From the NCBI RefSeq assembly GCF_035083965.1, contig NC_089726.1, positions 14,761,501 through 14,825,500 of the forward strand: a DNA stretch of 64,000 bases, written 5' to 3'. Each line of letters starts with the position of its first letter. Positions within the stretch are counted from its first letter, which is position 1. The notes under the pieces were generated by a model that worked only from the letters and a program-made list of their open reading frames with translations, was not told where the DNA came from and did no database searches. The translations under genes and the position numbers were made by a program. Shown here in pieces: positions 1 to 11,819 of the stretch. The stretch is from Branchiostoma lanceolatum. Lineage: Eukaryota; Chordata; Leptocardii; Amphioxiformes; Branchiostomatidae.

Positions 1-702
1 AGGGGCAGTCTGAGGAGCAGCTGGGAGTATGACAGTCACAGCCTTCGTACATCATCTCACTGGGGTCTGCAGGGGCACCTGGGCCAGTGACGTTGGTGGG
101 AGTGTACTGGGATTGTAATGAAGACAACATGAAACAGTTTTGCACATCAAGTCTATGTTTATTTTCAACATTGACACAGTGAATAGAAACTACAATGTAG
201 ACTTCTGTTGATGGATAAGATCAACAAATTCTATTCGTCTGTTGGAATACAAACTATTCAATTACTACATGTAACTAGTATCTAATGATTTTGATGTCAG
301 GTAACGTTACATACTAGTACTATTACTAGTAACATAAAAGTTTCAGAAATGTTGAAAACATGTGGAGCTCATTGTTACCTCATTATACTATCAAAATTTG
401 TGCAGTAAAAGTATTGACATGCCATTAAGAAATCGTTTTTCTATTTTGTTATTTTTCTTTTCAAAGGGTTCACAAGTGCCAAAGTACTGTATAAGATGTT
501 CCACCCCTCCCCCCCTCCGGAGGTGGCTCCCCAACTGAACACCTATGTCTACAGTAGAGTAGAGTACATCTATGTGAAACCACGTCAGTACAATACATGG
601 TACCTTAATATCAGACAGTCTTGTGCCTTCGACGTTGCTAAGAGCAGGAACTGCAACGTTTTCCAACCCACAACAAACGTCATCCACAACCAAAAGCTCC
701 AT
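1..702 (-). CDS. SETMAR: SETMAR-like histone-lysine N-methyltransferase, 5' part (first two coding exons)
   Basis: Two exons are visible. Exon 1 runs 702 to 604 (33 codons from ATG, donor AAG|GTACCA); exon 2 runs from 106 to the window edge (acceptor ATCCCAG|TAC). Both join in phase 0. Exon 1 reads MELLVVDDVCCGLENVAVPA, resembling the N-terminal DVACGQENLPV stretch of vertebrate SETMAR. Exon 2 begins YTPTNVTGPGAPADPSEMM and continues into the cysteine-rich pre-SET segment (YEGCDCHTPSCSSDCP), matching the YTPDHVVGPG...GC.C segment of that family. The pre-SET cysteines bind a zinc cluster in known members; the SET domain that transfers methyl groups to histone H3 lies beyond the left edge. The primate mariner fusion is not expected here and cannot be checked. 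The start is the ATG that gives the conserved frame. The gene is divergent from DAG1, with 3.3 kb between start codons. Confidence 0.88.
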
Positions 703-2108
703 GTTGCATGCATACTTCCCTCATGGATCAAACGTGCCCCCTGTCGATTTAGTGAATAAATGCAGCAGTGACTGCAATAATAACCTGCATTTTTACTGCT
801 AAACGCCAGGGGTCTCTTTTAAACCGTGATTAGTAGGTCATGGCATTGTGGGTAAAACAGGTGACCGTCGGGTATCCAGGTGAAAATGTAACGGTGCCAA
901 GGGGGATAGGGACGCTGTATTTTAGTAAGGCGTTGTTGCGGTCTTAAAGGTGAGTAAACCAACTATTTTAGGACGTACAAAGATGTCCCTTACATTGACA
1001 TGTGATCCCTGAACAAAATGAACCACTCGGAGACCTTGAAATGTGATCAGAACGCGGCCTAACAGTTGTTGAATGTCTAGCCAGGTGTGTCCAGGTGTTG
1101 TTGTTGTTCGCCATAATTTATTTCCTTTCATGCATAACATGCCATTGTTTTCTGTGTGTTGCGCACAAATTTGAGGTGCCACTGGTCTACATGGATGAAG
1201 ACGTACCAGAAAAGCACAGCTAACGACGAGCAAATAAATAACTTGAACTAAGGTGATAACGCTACAAAGCGCTGATACAAGCAAGTTTAACGTTAACGTT
1301 ACTATTAATTTTCTGGAATCTTGAAGTGATCAACTATTCAAAAGGCCCAGTAAACGTTCCTTGTTTATGCTTATACTTTATAGTAGAGTAGAGTAGAATA
1401 TCGACAACCAGCTTGGGTCTCTGATTTAGTGCAATGATGTGACAACTGTTATTGTTAAACAGGCCACAAAGGTTTCATGTAGAATTGAAATCAACAACTC
1501 ATTTGTTGAGAGATATGTTATCCGAAAAAATGACATTGACCTGAACAGTTAACTTAGGTAGTTCCAATGTAAGTCCGAACTTCAAAGTTATAGGACCTTA
1601 TAGTTAAGTGATCAACCTAAGTTCAAATAGCATTCACATTATAACAATATTAATGTTCATTATGTATTTGAACCTGATATAACATTAGCCTTGATGCGAT
1701 TTTTCAGAGTGTTTTCATATTTTCTCCTTTTTGCCTATTTTTAAAACCTCGTCTTGCCTACTAGTGGCAGGTGGTGATTAGTAACTGTGTCCTGCAGTCT
1801 TGTAGCCAGTGTTGTGGTGGGCTGGGTCCACACTAACATACCTGCACCCCCACTTGACCCATATAGTGTGTCCGGTAGCATTACATGGCTATCAGGGAGG
1901 TACCAAGTGTGATTCAGAATATAGGGTGATCTCTCAGCCTGGCTGGGAGATATCGACTCTTTAATTTAAGGTTGTTTGATTACCACTTGTGCCCGCAGCA
2001 TGAACATAACAGTTTGAATCCATTTTCCTGTTTTTGTTTCACTTTTATGAATACAAGAAGAGGGAATCTTTTGATAACACTAAGAAGTATTCTCCCTTTT
2101 TTCCTCAG
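703..2108. other. Intergenic region between SETMAR and DAG1, left half
   Basis: No open frame here resembles a known protein. It should hold the SETMAR promoter, and perhaps the first non-coding exon of DAG1, but I see no decisive TATA box. Short runs of TAGAGTAGAGTA occur near 1385 and again at 3120 (outside this interval) and may be scattered low-complexity sequence. Confidence 0.5.
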
Positions 2109-2223
2109 AGTAGACTGTTCCCAGTTAGGATTTAGCCCCATGACGATGTTAGCTTTGCGGACCCACTGCAAGCGTTAGTTCCCACACTCTTCATGTGCCA
2201 GCAAGCATTGCAGCTTTCTCATG
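2109..2223 (+). other. DAG1: Candidate 5' non-coding exon of DAG1
   Basis: A 115-bp block is bounded by a strong acceptor (pyrimidine-rich tract ending TTTTTTCCTCAG at 2108) and a consensus donor (CATG|GTGAGT at 2223/2224). Its frames carry stops. It contains a 12-codon upstream open frame (MTMLALRTHCKR). It fits a 5'-UTR exon spliced to an acceptor at 3932/3933 (TTTCACAG) just ahead of the DAG1 start; vertebrate DAG1 also has a non-coding leader exon. This is inference from splice signals only. Confidence 0.4.
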
Positions 2224-3932
2224 GTGAGTTCTACACTGTACTGTAGAATAGTGTAATGGCCATTAAGTGATTAACATTATTTCAAAGCTTCCAAAAGTTA
2301 TACTCTAATTGCCTCTGTTTGTATCCTGAGAAGGATTTTATATTAAGGTAAGATTAAGATAAAAGGTATACATTATTTTACTGTTACTAATACTTAGTAA
2401 TCAGTGCATGACAATAGTTGACTACTGTTTTAACAGTAGGTCTAGTGTTTTTCTAACAATGATGCCTCCCTGTCGAACAGCTCAGCTTTTCAACTGGACT
2501 AACAGAAAGTCCAGCTGAAATTATCAGTTTTTATCCTTCTCCTTTTTCTTCAGGAAGGGACAAGTATAGAACAGTATCATGAGTACCTCATAGTCATAGT
2601 CATTATCAGTACTATTCAACAAGGACTTGTATAAATGACTTGAAAATAGTTGTTAAAAGAGGTACAATCCTTACAAAATTTTCCATGGTGATGCCTCTAT
2701 GTTGGCAGGATTTTTGGTAACCTATACCATACTTGAAAGGCCGTATAACTCTCACACAGTTTGGGGATCATGTACAACCAAAGACAGGCTTTCCTTGTGC
2801 TGTAACAAAACTACAGGCCCATTGTCCCGTCTCATCGCTCTTAAGGATTCCTGAGCAGGATTAAGTGTATAAGGTGTCTACTTTATGAACAGTTCCCACC
2901 AACACGATCGCAGAGACAGATAACGAAGACGGGACTACGTGTCCGTTTGAGCGCCAACTGTACAGATTGGCACAGATAAGATGGCTCATGTCGTATGGTT
3001 TACTGTGTACATACTTTTAGGGGCAACTCAAGAAGGGTGTTTACTAGTAAACGGTTGGGATTCGGGTGTTAAGTGGCCAGTTGTTGATGGGATTTTGGGT
3101 ACATGACTGTAGTATACGCTTAGAGTAGAGTAGGGAACAAGCAATTGATTCTTTATTACTAGTACACAAGTGCAAACATGTAATTAAGGTATGACAACCT
3201 CCCCTGAAGTTGAGCTACCTGAGTGTGCAACCTGCAAACATAGTTGTGGGTAAGGTTACCCTAAAATTCAGCTACAGACCAGTACTGTGCAATGTGCAGG
3301 TAACAACACAGCCTTTAGGTAAAATGTTTCTTTAGCTTGGTCTCTTTCAGGTGTTTTCAAAACATCCTTATGTTTTGCTTGTTTTCTAAAACAACATGAA
3401 GCAATAAAAATAGAATATCAGACATAGTTCAGACTTTGACCCATGAAACCCAAACAATCGGAGTGACCACACCCCACCATGCCACCTCTTGACAGATGAC
3501 CCCAAAATAGTAACTATGACTAATCAGTATGTAATGCATTGAACAGTGTTATACTTACTGGGCAGGCAAAGAACTGGTGGTAGATCCACTTTCTGGATGA
3601 TATCCCTCCATAAAATGCATGACCATGAAACCTGTACAAGTGGCCATCTCTACATGAGGACCACCTGGTCAGATTGACCACTTTTTGGTGATGCCTTAGA
3701 TACTTTCTCTGAACGACACAAGCATTAAGAATCCTGTTTATAGTGACCACCTGTCCACATACACCAGATTTTATAAGTCCACGGGTGGTTAGGTATGAAG
3801 TTTGTATACGTTAGCATAACAGATAGTGTCCTAGATGCCAAAATGTATCCAGAAATTGCAAACTTTTGCTGTGTTTTATGTCAAAATGTTTTCAGTATAA
3901 ATTCAATTTTTATATTTTGTACCATTTCACAG
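2224..3932. other. Probable DAG1 leader intron or upstream DNA
   Basis: No coding segment is supported. A minus-strand frame at 3520-3750 has no recognisable domain and no flanking splice sites, so I treat it as chance. The right end carries the acceptor that would open the first DAG1 coding exon. Confidence 0.45.
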
Positions 3933-4022
3933 GATTGGTCCTTATGGTAATGAAGTGGAAACTGAAACCAGGACGTTTCTTCAACCTTGAGACAACATAA
4001 GCATCTGCTTGCCTTCATCATC

Positions 4023-7000
4023 ATGGCAACCAGGAGGAACAACCCCTGTGAAACAGACGTGAGAAATGGGATGAGAACTTGCAGCCGTCCGCAGCCACAC
4101 CTGCACAGGTGCCACGCACACCTGGTGCTGCGGAATGTGACAGTCGGCCCCTGTGCGTTGTTACTGGCTGTAGGATTGTTGGTGCTCACTTGTGCACTGC
4201 CAGTGTTTGCTGCAGGGGTGGGGGAGGGGTCTGCAGGTGGGGCAGGGTGGGCGGAGTCGGGGCAGCCGGTGGGATGGGGCATCCCTGACATGAGAGCCAC
4301 GGCGGGGAGGGCCTTCATGTACCAGGTACCTGGGGATGTGTTCGGGACAACTGTGGATAGCTTCAAGGTAACAATCTTTGTCTCCAAACTGCTATACACA
4401 TTTTGTACTGTCTGTCTGTTTTTCACTTTTGTCTTTGATCACACAGGACTCTTTTTTTGTGTACCGAATTATGGGATTGTTTGAAGGTTGTTGATTGTCT
4501 GTAAAGGGTAGATACTAGTAATTGGTTACATAGCTAGTATCATGTCAGAAATATATATAACAATTGTCCTAATGAAACTTTGTCATTTGTACCTTACAGG
4601 TTACTGAGGTAGACTCTAAGAAGCTTCCTCATTGGCTGGAATTCGACCAATCAACAAGAACAATCTTTGGAGTCCCCATGGTAACGGATGAGGGACTGTA
4701 TTACATCAGCGTGGTTGCTATGGCAACAGATTCAACACAATCAACGTCTGACATATTCCAGCTGGAAGTTGTTCTTACAGAATCTACAGCACAACCTGAG
4801 AGTCTTCAGTTTGATCCAATTCAGGGGGATTTTCTACAAGTTAGAGAAAAGACAACTAATACAAAAATGTCTGTGGAAGACTCGCAGAAAAGTAATACTG
4901 TATGTTATAATGGAGAGACCAGGGCTGTGGTTAGACTTTCAGTGAACGTTGAGGATCTCCCACCCAGACAGAGAGTAGACTTGGTTGTCAAGTTTGCAGA
5001 CTTTGTGAGGAGAGACCCACAGAGCTTGAAGCTCACCCAGCGACGTAGTTCGAACGTTGGTAAACTGTTAGAGGAGTCTGTGTTGGTGGCTGGACCAGGG
5101 AATGCCAACATCAGCACAGTCCTGTCCCTGCACACGTCCACAGAACTGTCATGGCGGCTCAGCTGCGGGCTGTTCCGTGGCGTGGAGGACTTCTCCAAGG
5201 TGATGGAGCACAACGCGATGGAGGGGGTCTTGACCAGAGTCCTGGGGCATGGCGTCGTCGGCTGGCAGGTGACGTCATCGGCCTCCCGGGAGCAGAGACG
5301 GAGAAGACAGGCTGCAGGGTTTGCCACGCCCATGCCAACCCCAACCACCACCCTCTTCCCACCATCCTCCATCCCTACTGCAACCCCAGTCTCACTCTCC
5401 AGCCTAAGTGCCTTTTCCACAGCCCCCCTCCCATCTCTACCCTCCCTGTCCACTCAGCCACTAAGTCCCACAGTCACCCCAAGCTTGGTCGCCAGCCCAA
5501 CGTTGGAGGCAACGGAAAGTTTCTCCTTTCTACCTGTCACCCCTTCCACTGGAATCTCACCTTCCCCTGTGGCAACGGTGATGCCAGCCTCCTCTACTCC
5601 GGTCGTCACAAGTATGTCACCACCTCTGGCTCCCTCCACAGCCTCTACTCTTGGTGTTCTGCCAACATTCACCGGTCCTGACTTAAGTTTGGAGCCTTCA
5701 AGTCCAGTTCTTTCCTTCTCACCAACTGTAACCATCTCTGGGATATCTTCACTCTCATTACCAACAGTAGTGTTCGAAACAACAAGTTTTACAGCCGCAA
5801 TACAACCAACAGCCACCAGTGTGAGGGAAGAACCAACAACTACAGTCCAGCTATTGTCGTCTACCCTACCAAGCACAGGCATAGGTTCCTCCATGGAGCT
5901 CTCAACCACACCCAGCATCACAGCAGTTTTCACCACATCCTCACAACTCAGTCTTACACCGAGCCCTACACCAGGTAGCACAAGTGCACTTGCCACTGAC
6001 ATAGAAGTGCAATCCAGCACACCGGTGCTACTGCCAACTTCAGTCTCTGCAGTTGCCACCTCTCGTAAGTCTGACACGTCCAGTGTGGTCACTCCAACTA
6101 GTGCACTAAGCTCAAGCGGTGGGTTTGCAGGCTCCACAGCATTTGTCTCAGCCAGTAGACTTGCCACTTCTTCTGTGTTTGAGACAATTAGTGAACTTGC
6201 CACGTTGAGTAGACTTAGCACAAGTAGTGAATCTGCAGTGACTCTAGAATTAGCCACATCCCGTGTGCTCGCAACAAGCATGTCTGTCCCAGGGACTGTG
6301 TCTGCCACAGTTAGTGAACTTGCCACATTGAGTAGATTTAGCACAAGTAGTGCATCTGCAGTGACTCCAGAACTTGCCACACCCAGTGTGCTCGCAACAA
6401 GCATGTCTGTCACAGGTACTGTGCCTGCCACAGTTAGTGCAACCTTGAGCGGACTTGATACGATAAGTGCACCATCTTTAAGTAGAGACCTTGCCACAAG
6501 TAGTGCATTTGCTGCAAGTATTGCAACCTTGAGTAGACTTAGTGCAAGTAGTGCATCCTCCGTGGCTCCAGAACTTGCCACACCCAGTGTGGTTGTAACA
6601 AGTCCAGCCGTCACCAGTGAAGTTGCCACAGCTAGTGTGTACACATCTGCCAGCCCTATGTTGAGTGGTTTTGCACCATCAACCGCAGTACCGGGGTCTC
6701 TAGCATCCTCATTGCTCACCTCATCCCTACCCTCTTCCCCATCCCCATCACCCTCTCCTACCTCTTTCCCTGGTGACCAGCTCACTCCCAGCTCTCCATT
6801 GGTGTCTGCGTCTAGTGCTAGTTCCCTCAGTTCTGTTGTTTTCACAGTTCCCACTTCCAGCACCTTAAGCACCCTGCCCACCCCCAGCCTGCCAGTGGTC
6901 AGTTCTACCGCTGCACTAGTGTCTAACAGCACACTCAGCACCCTGCCCACCCCCAGTCCAGCAGTGGTGAGTTCCACTGCAGTAGTGTCTAGCAGCAGCA

Positions 7001-10000
7001 CGCCTACAGGTGAGGTCTGCACTTGGTTTGGTTTCCTTTTGCATGTAGGTTATGTTGTTTGTATAAGCCCATTCACGGTTGCGACTATGCATGTGCAGTG
7101 TCAAAGGTAAAGGCCCCTGAGACGTAAACAAAACCCGGCGGTAGACAATGTCGAGACAAGAACCTTCACCTTTGACACTGCATATGCGTAGTCACAACCG
7201 TGAATGGACTTGTATTTTGTTCAGCACGTCTATGCAAACAGTCAGATGCACCTTCACACATTTATGACATACTTCACAAAAGCAGAGACCTTTACATGAT
7301 TTCATTCCACAAGATGAAATACCTGATATATGATCTCATCATCAGATGCTGTTCTTTCCCAAACCTGTCCCCCTACCTCTCTCCTCACAAATCATAGGAG
7401 GGAGTTGACAGAGAGCCTTTGTATCTGTAAATAGCTGAGAGAACAGTAGATGAATGAGAAGTTCAATTTATCTGGTTGTTCTTGTTTTATTACACCAATA
7501 CAAGAATTCTCACCTTCAGTATAAGTACACATCAAGACTTCACCTGCCTGGACCAGAACATGTGTGCTAACATTGCACTTCTACCACACTTCATATAGGA
7601 CTTCTATAAGTCTATGTTATAATTACACTCTTACTCTTAGCATGAAGGAAGGAATATAACATCAACTTTTTATTCATGTTATGTGGTGTTATATGTTGAC
7701 ACAGTGTTCTCGCCAGGCCTTTTCAGCATAGGGGCCCCCTATGCTGTGATTTGGACCCCCTATGCTGTGGTCTAGACCCCTATGTTGTGTTTCAACCAGC
7801 ATAGGGGTGTTTCTTTCTGGAAAGAACCTTGTGACCCTTCATAAATCTTATAAAAAGTTCATATTTGGCTTTAGAATGAGGCTGTAACAGAGGAAAAACT
7901 TTACTTCACAAAATTTATCCCTCAAAATGCAGGAAATAGTGTCTCATTAGGTTATGAATTCAAAAATTTTCCGGGGGAACAAGCCGGACTCCCTACTCTG
8001 TGGTAATTTCTTCGTAGCTTGCGCCGCTTAAAGTTGGCCTTCTGTACCTGACCCCTATATATGCTGTGAAAAAATTCTGGCGAGAACACTGTGACACATT
8101 GATGTGCTTTATGTTGACACCTCCATAACCCACCTTTAGTAAGAGTTCTCTCACAGTTTTAAGATGTACATGTATGTGATGTGTACCTTTAGATGTTGGT
8201 GGCATGTATCATGTTTCTTTGTCTGCTTCCACCTGCCATTCGCCAGCTACTGATGGAAACTATGGTCTTCTCCACCTGTGTAGCAGTAGTTGGAATAGGA
8301 AGCTTTAACTTGTGGTTGTGTTACTCTGTGTTACTTTGTTTAGTGTGAATCTGCTTCCACCTTTACCTCCCGACAGGGGACAGAATGATGAGTTGTGGGT
8401 GATATGATAGCTAGTGAAGGCTATTTTTATCATATCTAGTACATAACATCCTTCTGTCTACTATAGCAGAGATGTAACTTGTTTCCTGCCCTCACCCTCA
8501 GTTCCACCCAACCAGCCGCCATTACTGGTGAACCACCTGGACCACCTGCAGGTGGCTGCAGGACAGGTGTACTACAGCCGCGTGCCTTACGACACCTTCT
8601 ACGACATGGAGGACGCCATGAACACCCGAGGGCTGACCCTGGAGCTGGTCGCCTTGGACGGTACAACCTGGCTGCTACTGAACGATGAATGGCAAGCCTT
8701 GTATGGGATTCCTCCATTGGTAAGAGCAACTATCTTCACACATGTCTGTGCTGAAATCTTTTCTCTCTTGACCCCTGTACATGTGTTTGCTGTCTGAATT
8801 ACTCCCCTAAAACAAGAATGGAACATCCCTGGGTAAAGTTATGCTAATGCATGACTGGTTGTTCCGGTTCTGCCTCGTGTAAACACATCCTGCTGTTGTT
8901 GTGGGTAACAGTTGTCCTTTCTTCAAAAGGGCTCAATTTTGAGAGAACTACCTTCAATCTCTGCCACAGGTATACTTTCAGTTTTCTTTTCTGTATTCAA
9001 ACTGCAAACCTTACATTTTGTAAGTTTTAGCTGTTTGTGTGTGTTTCCTTTACATACATTGTAAATCAACAGTCTAAAATAAACTAGACAGCAATTTGTT
9101 GAGCTACAATAGTGCAGTATAGTAAGTTGAGGTTTTATGTACTTTTATAACTAACAACATATTCAATCTCTGTAAAATATCTTCAGTTGAATCTTTTACA
9201 AACTCAGTGGCAATAATCTGACTTATGATCTTTGGATATTTGCATCTTCAGGACTCAGCCAACCAGATCTACCACTTCATCTTAGTTGCGTACGACTCCC
9301 AAGGTCTGGCCACGCGGGACTCCTTCCAACTGACCGTCACCCAGCCCCCCACCCCCTCCCACATCTTCACAGCTGTCATCGACATCGACTACAACACTTT
9401 CCAGCCTGACATCCTCAGCTGGATCAGTCTGTCAGAGAAGATCTCCACCCACTTCCGTGACAGGACCACCAACTTTATCCTCATTGACTCAGTAGAGGAG
9501 GGATCGGTTGTGTTTTCCTGGAGCAACATCTCCTTGTCCTCAACTACCTGCCAGAATTCCACCATACAGAGACTTGCAGAGGAACTGATAAATCCTGACA
9601 GAACAGTAAACCCTGACTTTGTGACTTCCTTGTCACCCGAGTATCCTGTGACTGAGGCCAGAGTGAGGTACCAGGGTGTGTGTGATCTCGCAGTGGTCTC
9701 ACCCCTTCCCACCACTGCAGCTACCCTAGCCCCAGCCCCACTCAGCCATTCCAACCATCTGCTTAGTACTGTTGTCCCTGCTGCATGCATCGCAGCTATA
9801 CTGCTGCTCCTGGGGGTCATCGCCTGCTGTCTCTACAGAAGTAAGAAGTCCGGCAAGAAGCTCCCCAAATACGACAAGCTAACGCTCACCAAAAATCGCA
9901 AACCTATCGTGCTGGAGGACGAGGTAGAAATGAAGGACACCAAACCCAGCAAGCCAATCGTTCTTCCCGATGAGAAGCCACCAGCCACCCACCTGCCAAC

Positions 10001-10211
10001 ACGGAGACCTGCCCCCCCTCCGTACAGAATCCCAGACACTCAGCAACTACTGAGCGGGATGGAGCCCCAGGCTGCAGCCCTCCCCCCACCCCCCAGATAC
10101 ACGGCGTCTGTTCCCAGGAAACCTCCCCCTCCCTACAGACTCCCCCCACCCTACACACCAAGTGCCTCCCCCCTGCCTGCGCCACTCAGCTTTGCTGACA
10201 CCAAAGTGTGA
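4023..10211 (+). CDS. DAG1: Dystroglycan (alpha/beta precursor)
   Basis: Four coding exons: 4023-4367, 4600-7009, 8502-8719, 9252-10211, about 1310 aa. The precursor gives extracellular alpha- and transmembrane beta-dystroglycan, which link laminin-type matrix to dystrophin. Seen in order: signal or anchor core (residues 41-64), GIPD plus a cadherin-like domain (88-195), second N-terminal domain, basic REQRRRRQ furin-like site (about 351), Ser/Thr/Pro mucin region (352-918), second cadherin-like domain with DTFYD and LYGIP (919-1020), SEA-type cleavage site EGSVV (G1075/S1076), one membrane span (about 1163-1187), and a basic juxtamembrane and proline-rich tail with several PPPY motifs. The mucin part is about 570 aa against roughly 170 in human. 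The tail ends ...FADTKV instead of PPPYVPP. The start is the first ATG in the open frame; ATG at 4071 would give a shorter signal peptide. Confidence 0.97.
6190..6435 (+). repeat. 123-bp coding repeat in the dystroglycan mucin region
   Basis: Two adjacent units of 123 bp (41 codons) starting at 6190 and 6313 encode SELATLSRLSTSS..., with a third, partial and diverged unit near 6526-6600. Unit length is a multiple of three, so copy-number change keeps the frame. It explains part of the enlarged mucin domain and adds many potential O-glycosylation sites. Confidence 0.85.
7061..7215. mobile_element. Hairpin MITE in DAG1 intron 2
   Basis: Two arms of about 50 bp (7061-7112 and 7165-7215) are inverted copies, sharing CCATTCACGGTTG and GCAGTGTCAAAGGT. 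The loop is about 50 bp and there is no coding capacity. It sits only about 50 bp after the donor of the giant mucin exon. Family not recognised. Confidence 0.8.
7702..8091. mobile_element. Short non-autonomous DNA transposon (CAGTGTTCTCGCC ends)
   Basis: Ends are CAGTGTTCTCGCCAG and its inverted copy CTGGCGAGAACACTG, flanked by TGACA on both sides. An extra A/T pair extends the palindrome, so the exact target duplication is ambiguous. The left subterminal part repeats a CCTATGCTGT motif three times. Ends beginning CAGTG suggest a hAT-like group, but the 5-bp flank is shorter than the usual 8 bp. No transposase frame. Lies in DAG1 intron 2. Confidence 0.75.
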
Positions 10212-11135
10212 TCCCCAGAAGCAATATGGTAACTAAGGTAAATGTGTGAGGATTGCAGTATACATAATAATGGTAGTGTCCAGATGTTTCCTGGTAGGTC
10301 ATGGTACAATCACACTTTTGAAATATGTCCAAGAACCAACATCAGCAAACTGTGTCCTTTACACAAGTACAAAATATGGTATTGTCATAGTGATACTTGT
10401 TTCGGTATGATTTTATTTCAATGATACTCATTTCTTTGTAGATACATGTACATAATTATAAGTTTGTCAGTGGACCAAAGTGGCAGTTGTTGATTGATCC
10501 GGAAGACAAGCAGTCTTCAGTACTTTAAGTTGTATGTATATAATCATCACATTGGAGGCAACAAAAGCTCATCTATGCAAGATTTTACCAGTGAAATGAA
10601 ACATATCTTGACACATTCCAGGTGAAAGTATTTCCTCTGCCTTTTTTAGGTGTAAGCATATTTGTGATGATGAAAGAAGCAATAGTTAAGCTCAGATTTA
10701 AAAATGTATTTTGAGGAAAAAATTGAATTTGTTTTATTACTTTCCCAGGAATAAAACGATCAGAAATGGTACTGAGCTGAATATAGACAATCTAGTCTTA
10801 TAGACTCTTTACCTTTTGTACAAACCTAAGTGTGAACTTAACTTTCAGTACATACTAAGTAGTCTAATGATATAGGGAGTACCGGTCATGAATTCTTCTA
10901 ACCTTCCCATAGTTATAGCCTAGCTCTCTGGTAGAGCAAAGCATCTTGGTACTTATTAAAATCAAGATTGATAATGATTATTTCTTGTTCTAGGAAAGTT
11001 CTGTGTGTAAATATTTTGTTGGTCTCCAGTCGTTAGATTGTACATTTTTCTCCAGTAGCACAGGTTGCTCAGTAATATTTGAGTAGATTTATGAATTATT
11101 TAAGGATCAAGAGATTTTTTGAAATGGGAAATAAA
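10212..11135 (+). terminator. DAG1: DAG1 3' UTR with two poly(A) signals
   Basis: AATAAA occurs at 10750-10755 and 11130-11135, about 540 and 920 bp after the stop codon. The sequence is AT-rich and shows no other gene. The second site sits before a T- and GT-rich stretch (ATGTCTGGTGTCTCTT), as expected downstream of a cleavage site. Which is used cannot be told here. Confidence 0.6.
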
Positions 11136-11577
11136 GATTTTTGAACAAGCTAGTAAATTTATGTCTGGTGTCTCTTAATATATCCTATAAAACTTGCCTT
11201 TTTATACAGCAAATATTTGGTATACCAACTGCTACTGCAGAAGTATTGATTGTACTGTGTATATTGATAACAAAAGTGAAGTAAAATGAAAAATACATGA
11301 AAATATAACATCTTACAAAAAACATTAGGATGTTGCAGAGCAAAGAAATGTGCTCTCTTGAAAATGTGTGAACTTGTGCATACACAGCATGTACAAATAT
11401 ACATAGTAAATATTATACATAATACACTGATGTGTGTCCAGTGGTTTAGATACACATTGTGAATGAAAACCTGTCTGACTAAATGCTTGAGTTATTGATT
11501 ACCAGTAAGACAATACTGTGGGTTAATGCACAAAATACAGAAAACAAAAATAATTGGACAAGATAGTTTTATTTACA

Positions 11578-11583
11578 AGACTG
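11578..11583 (-). terminator. INTS13: INTS13 poly(A) signal
   Basis: AATAAA on the minus strand lies about 240 bp downstream of the INTS13 stop. The DAG1 signals at 10750 and 11130 face it, so the two genes end tail to tail with under 500 bp between their presumed ends. Confidence 0.6.
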
Positions 11584-11819
11584 TGCCATGGGCAGGACAT
11601 ATAATGTAAGCCAAGAAAGTTTGACTCACAGTATTTAGATAGATCTTGGGTACAAACATCACTTCTGCAGCTACAAATTCAGTTTTTGTATCTAGAAACA
11701 AGCCTTGAGCAGGCACACGAGTCATCAGAAACATCACAAGTTTTCCAGCATTGTCCTTTCCTGTGGAATGTCATGTTATCTACTGAAGCTGTACTGTACA
11801 AAATAATACAAGGATTGGA

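Noticed and set aside
391-603. SETMAR exon 1 read through to 391
   Set aside because: A donor AAG|GTACCA at 604/603 followed by an in-phase acceptor at 106 restores the conserved YTP...GPGA sequence; the read-through does not resemble the family.
4023-4484. Reading frame continuing past 4367
   Set aside because: A consensus donor at 4367/4368 and in-phase continuation at 4600 restore the family sequence (KVTEVDSKKLPHWLEF); the extension is intron.
5454-7022. 522-codon open frame on the minus strand under the dystroglycan mucin exon
   Set aside because: It is the complement of a biased Ser/Thr/Pro-coding exon, where stops are rare on the other strand. No domain, splice context or start signal supports it.
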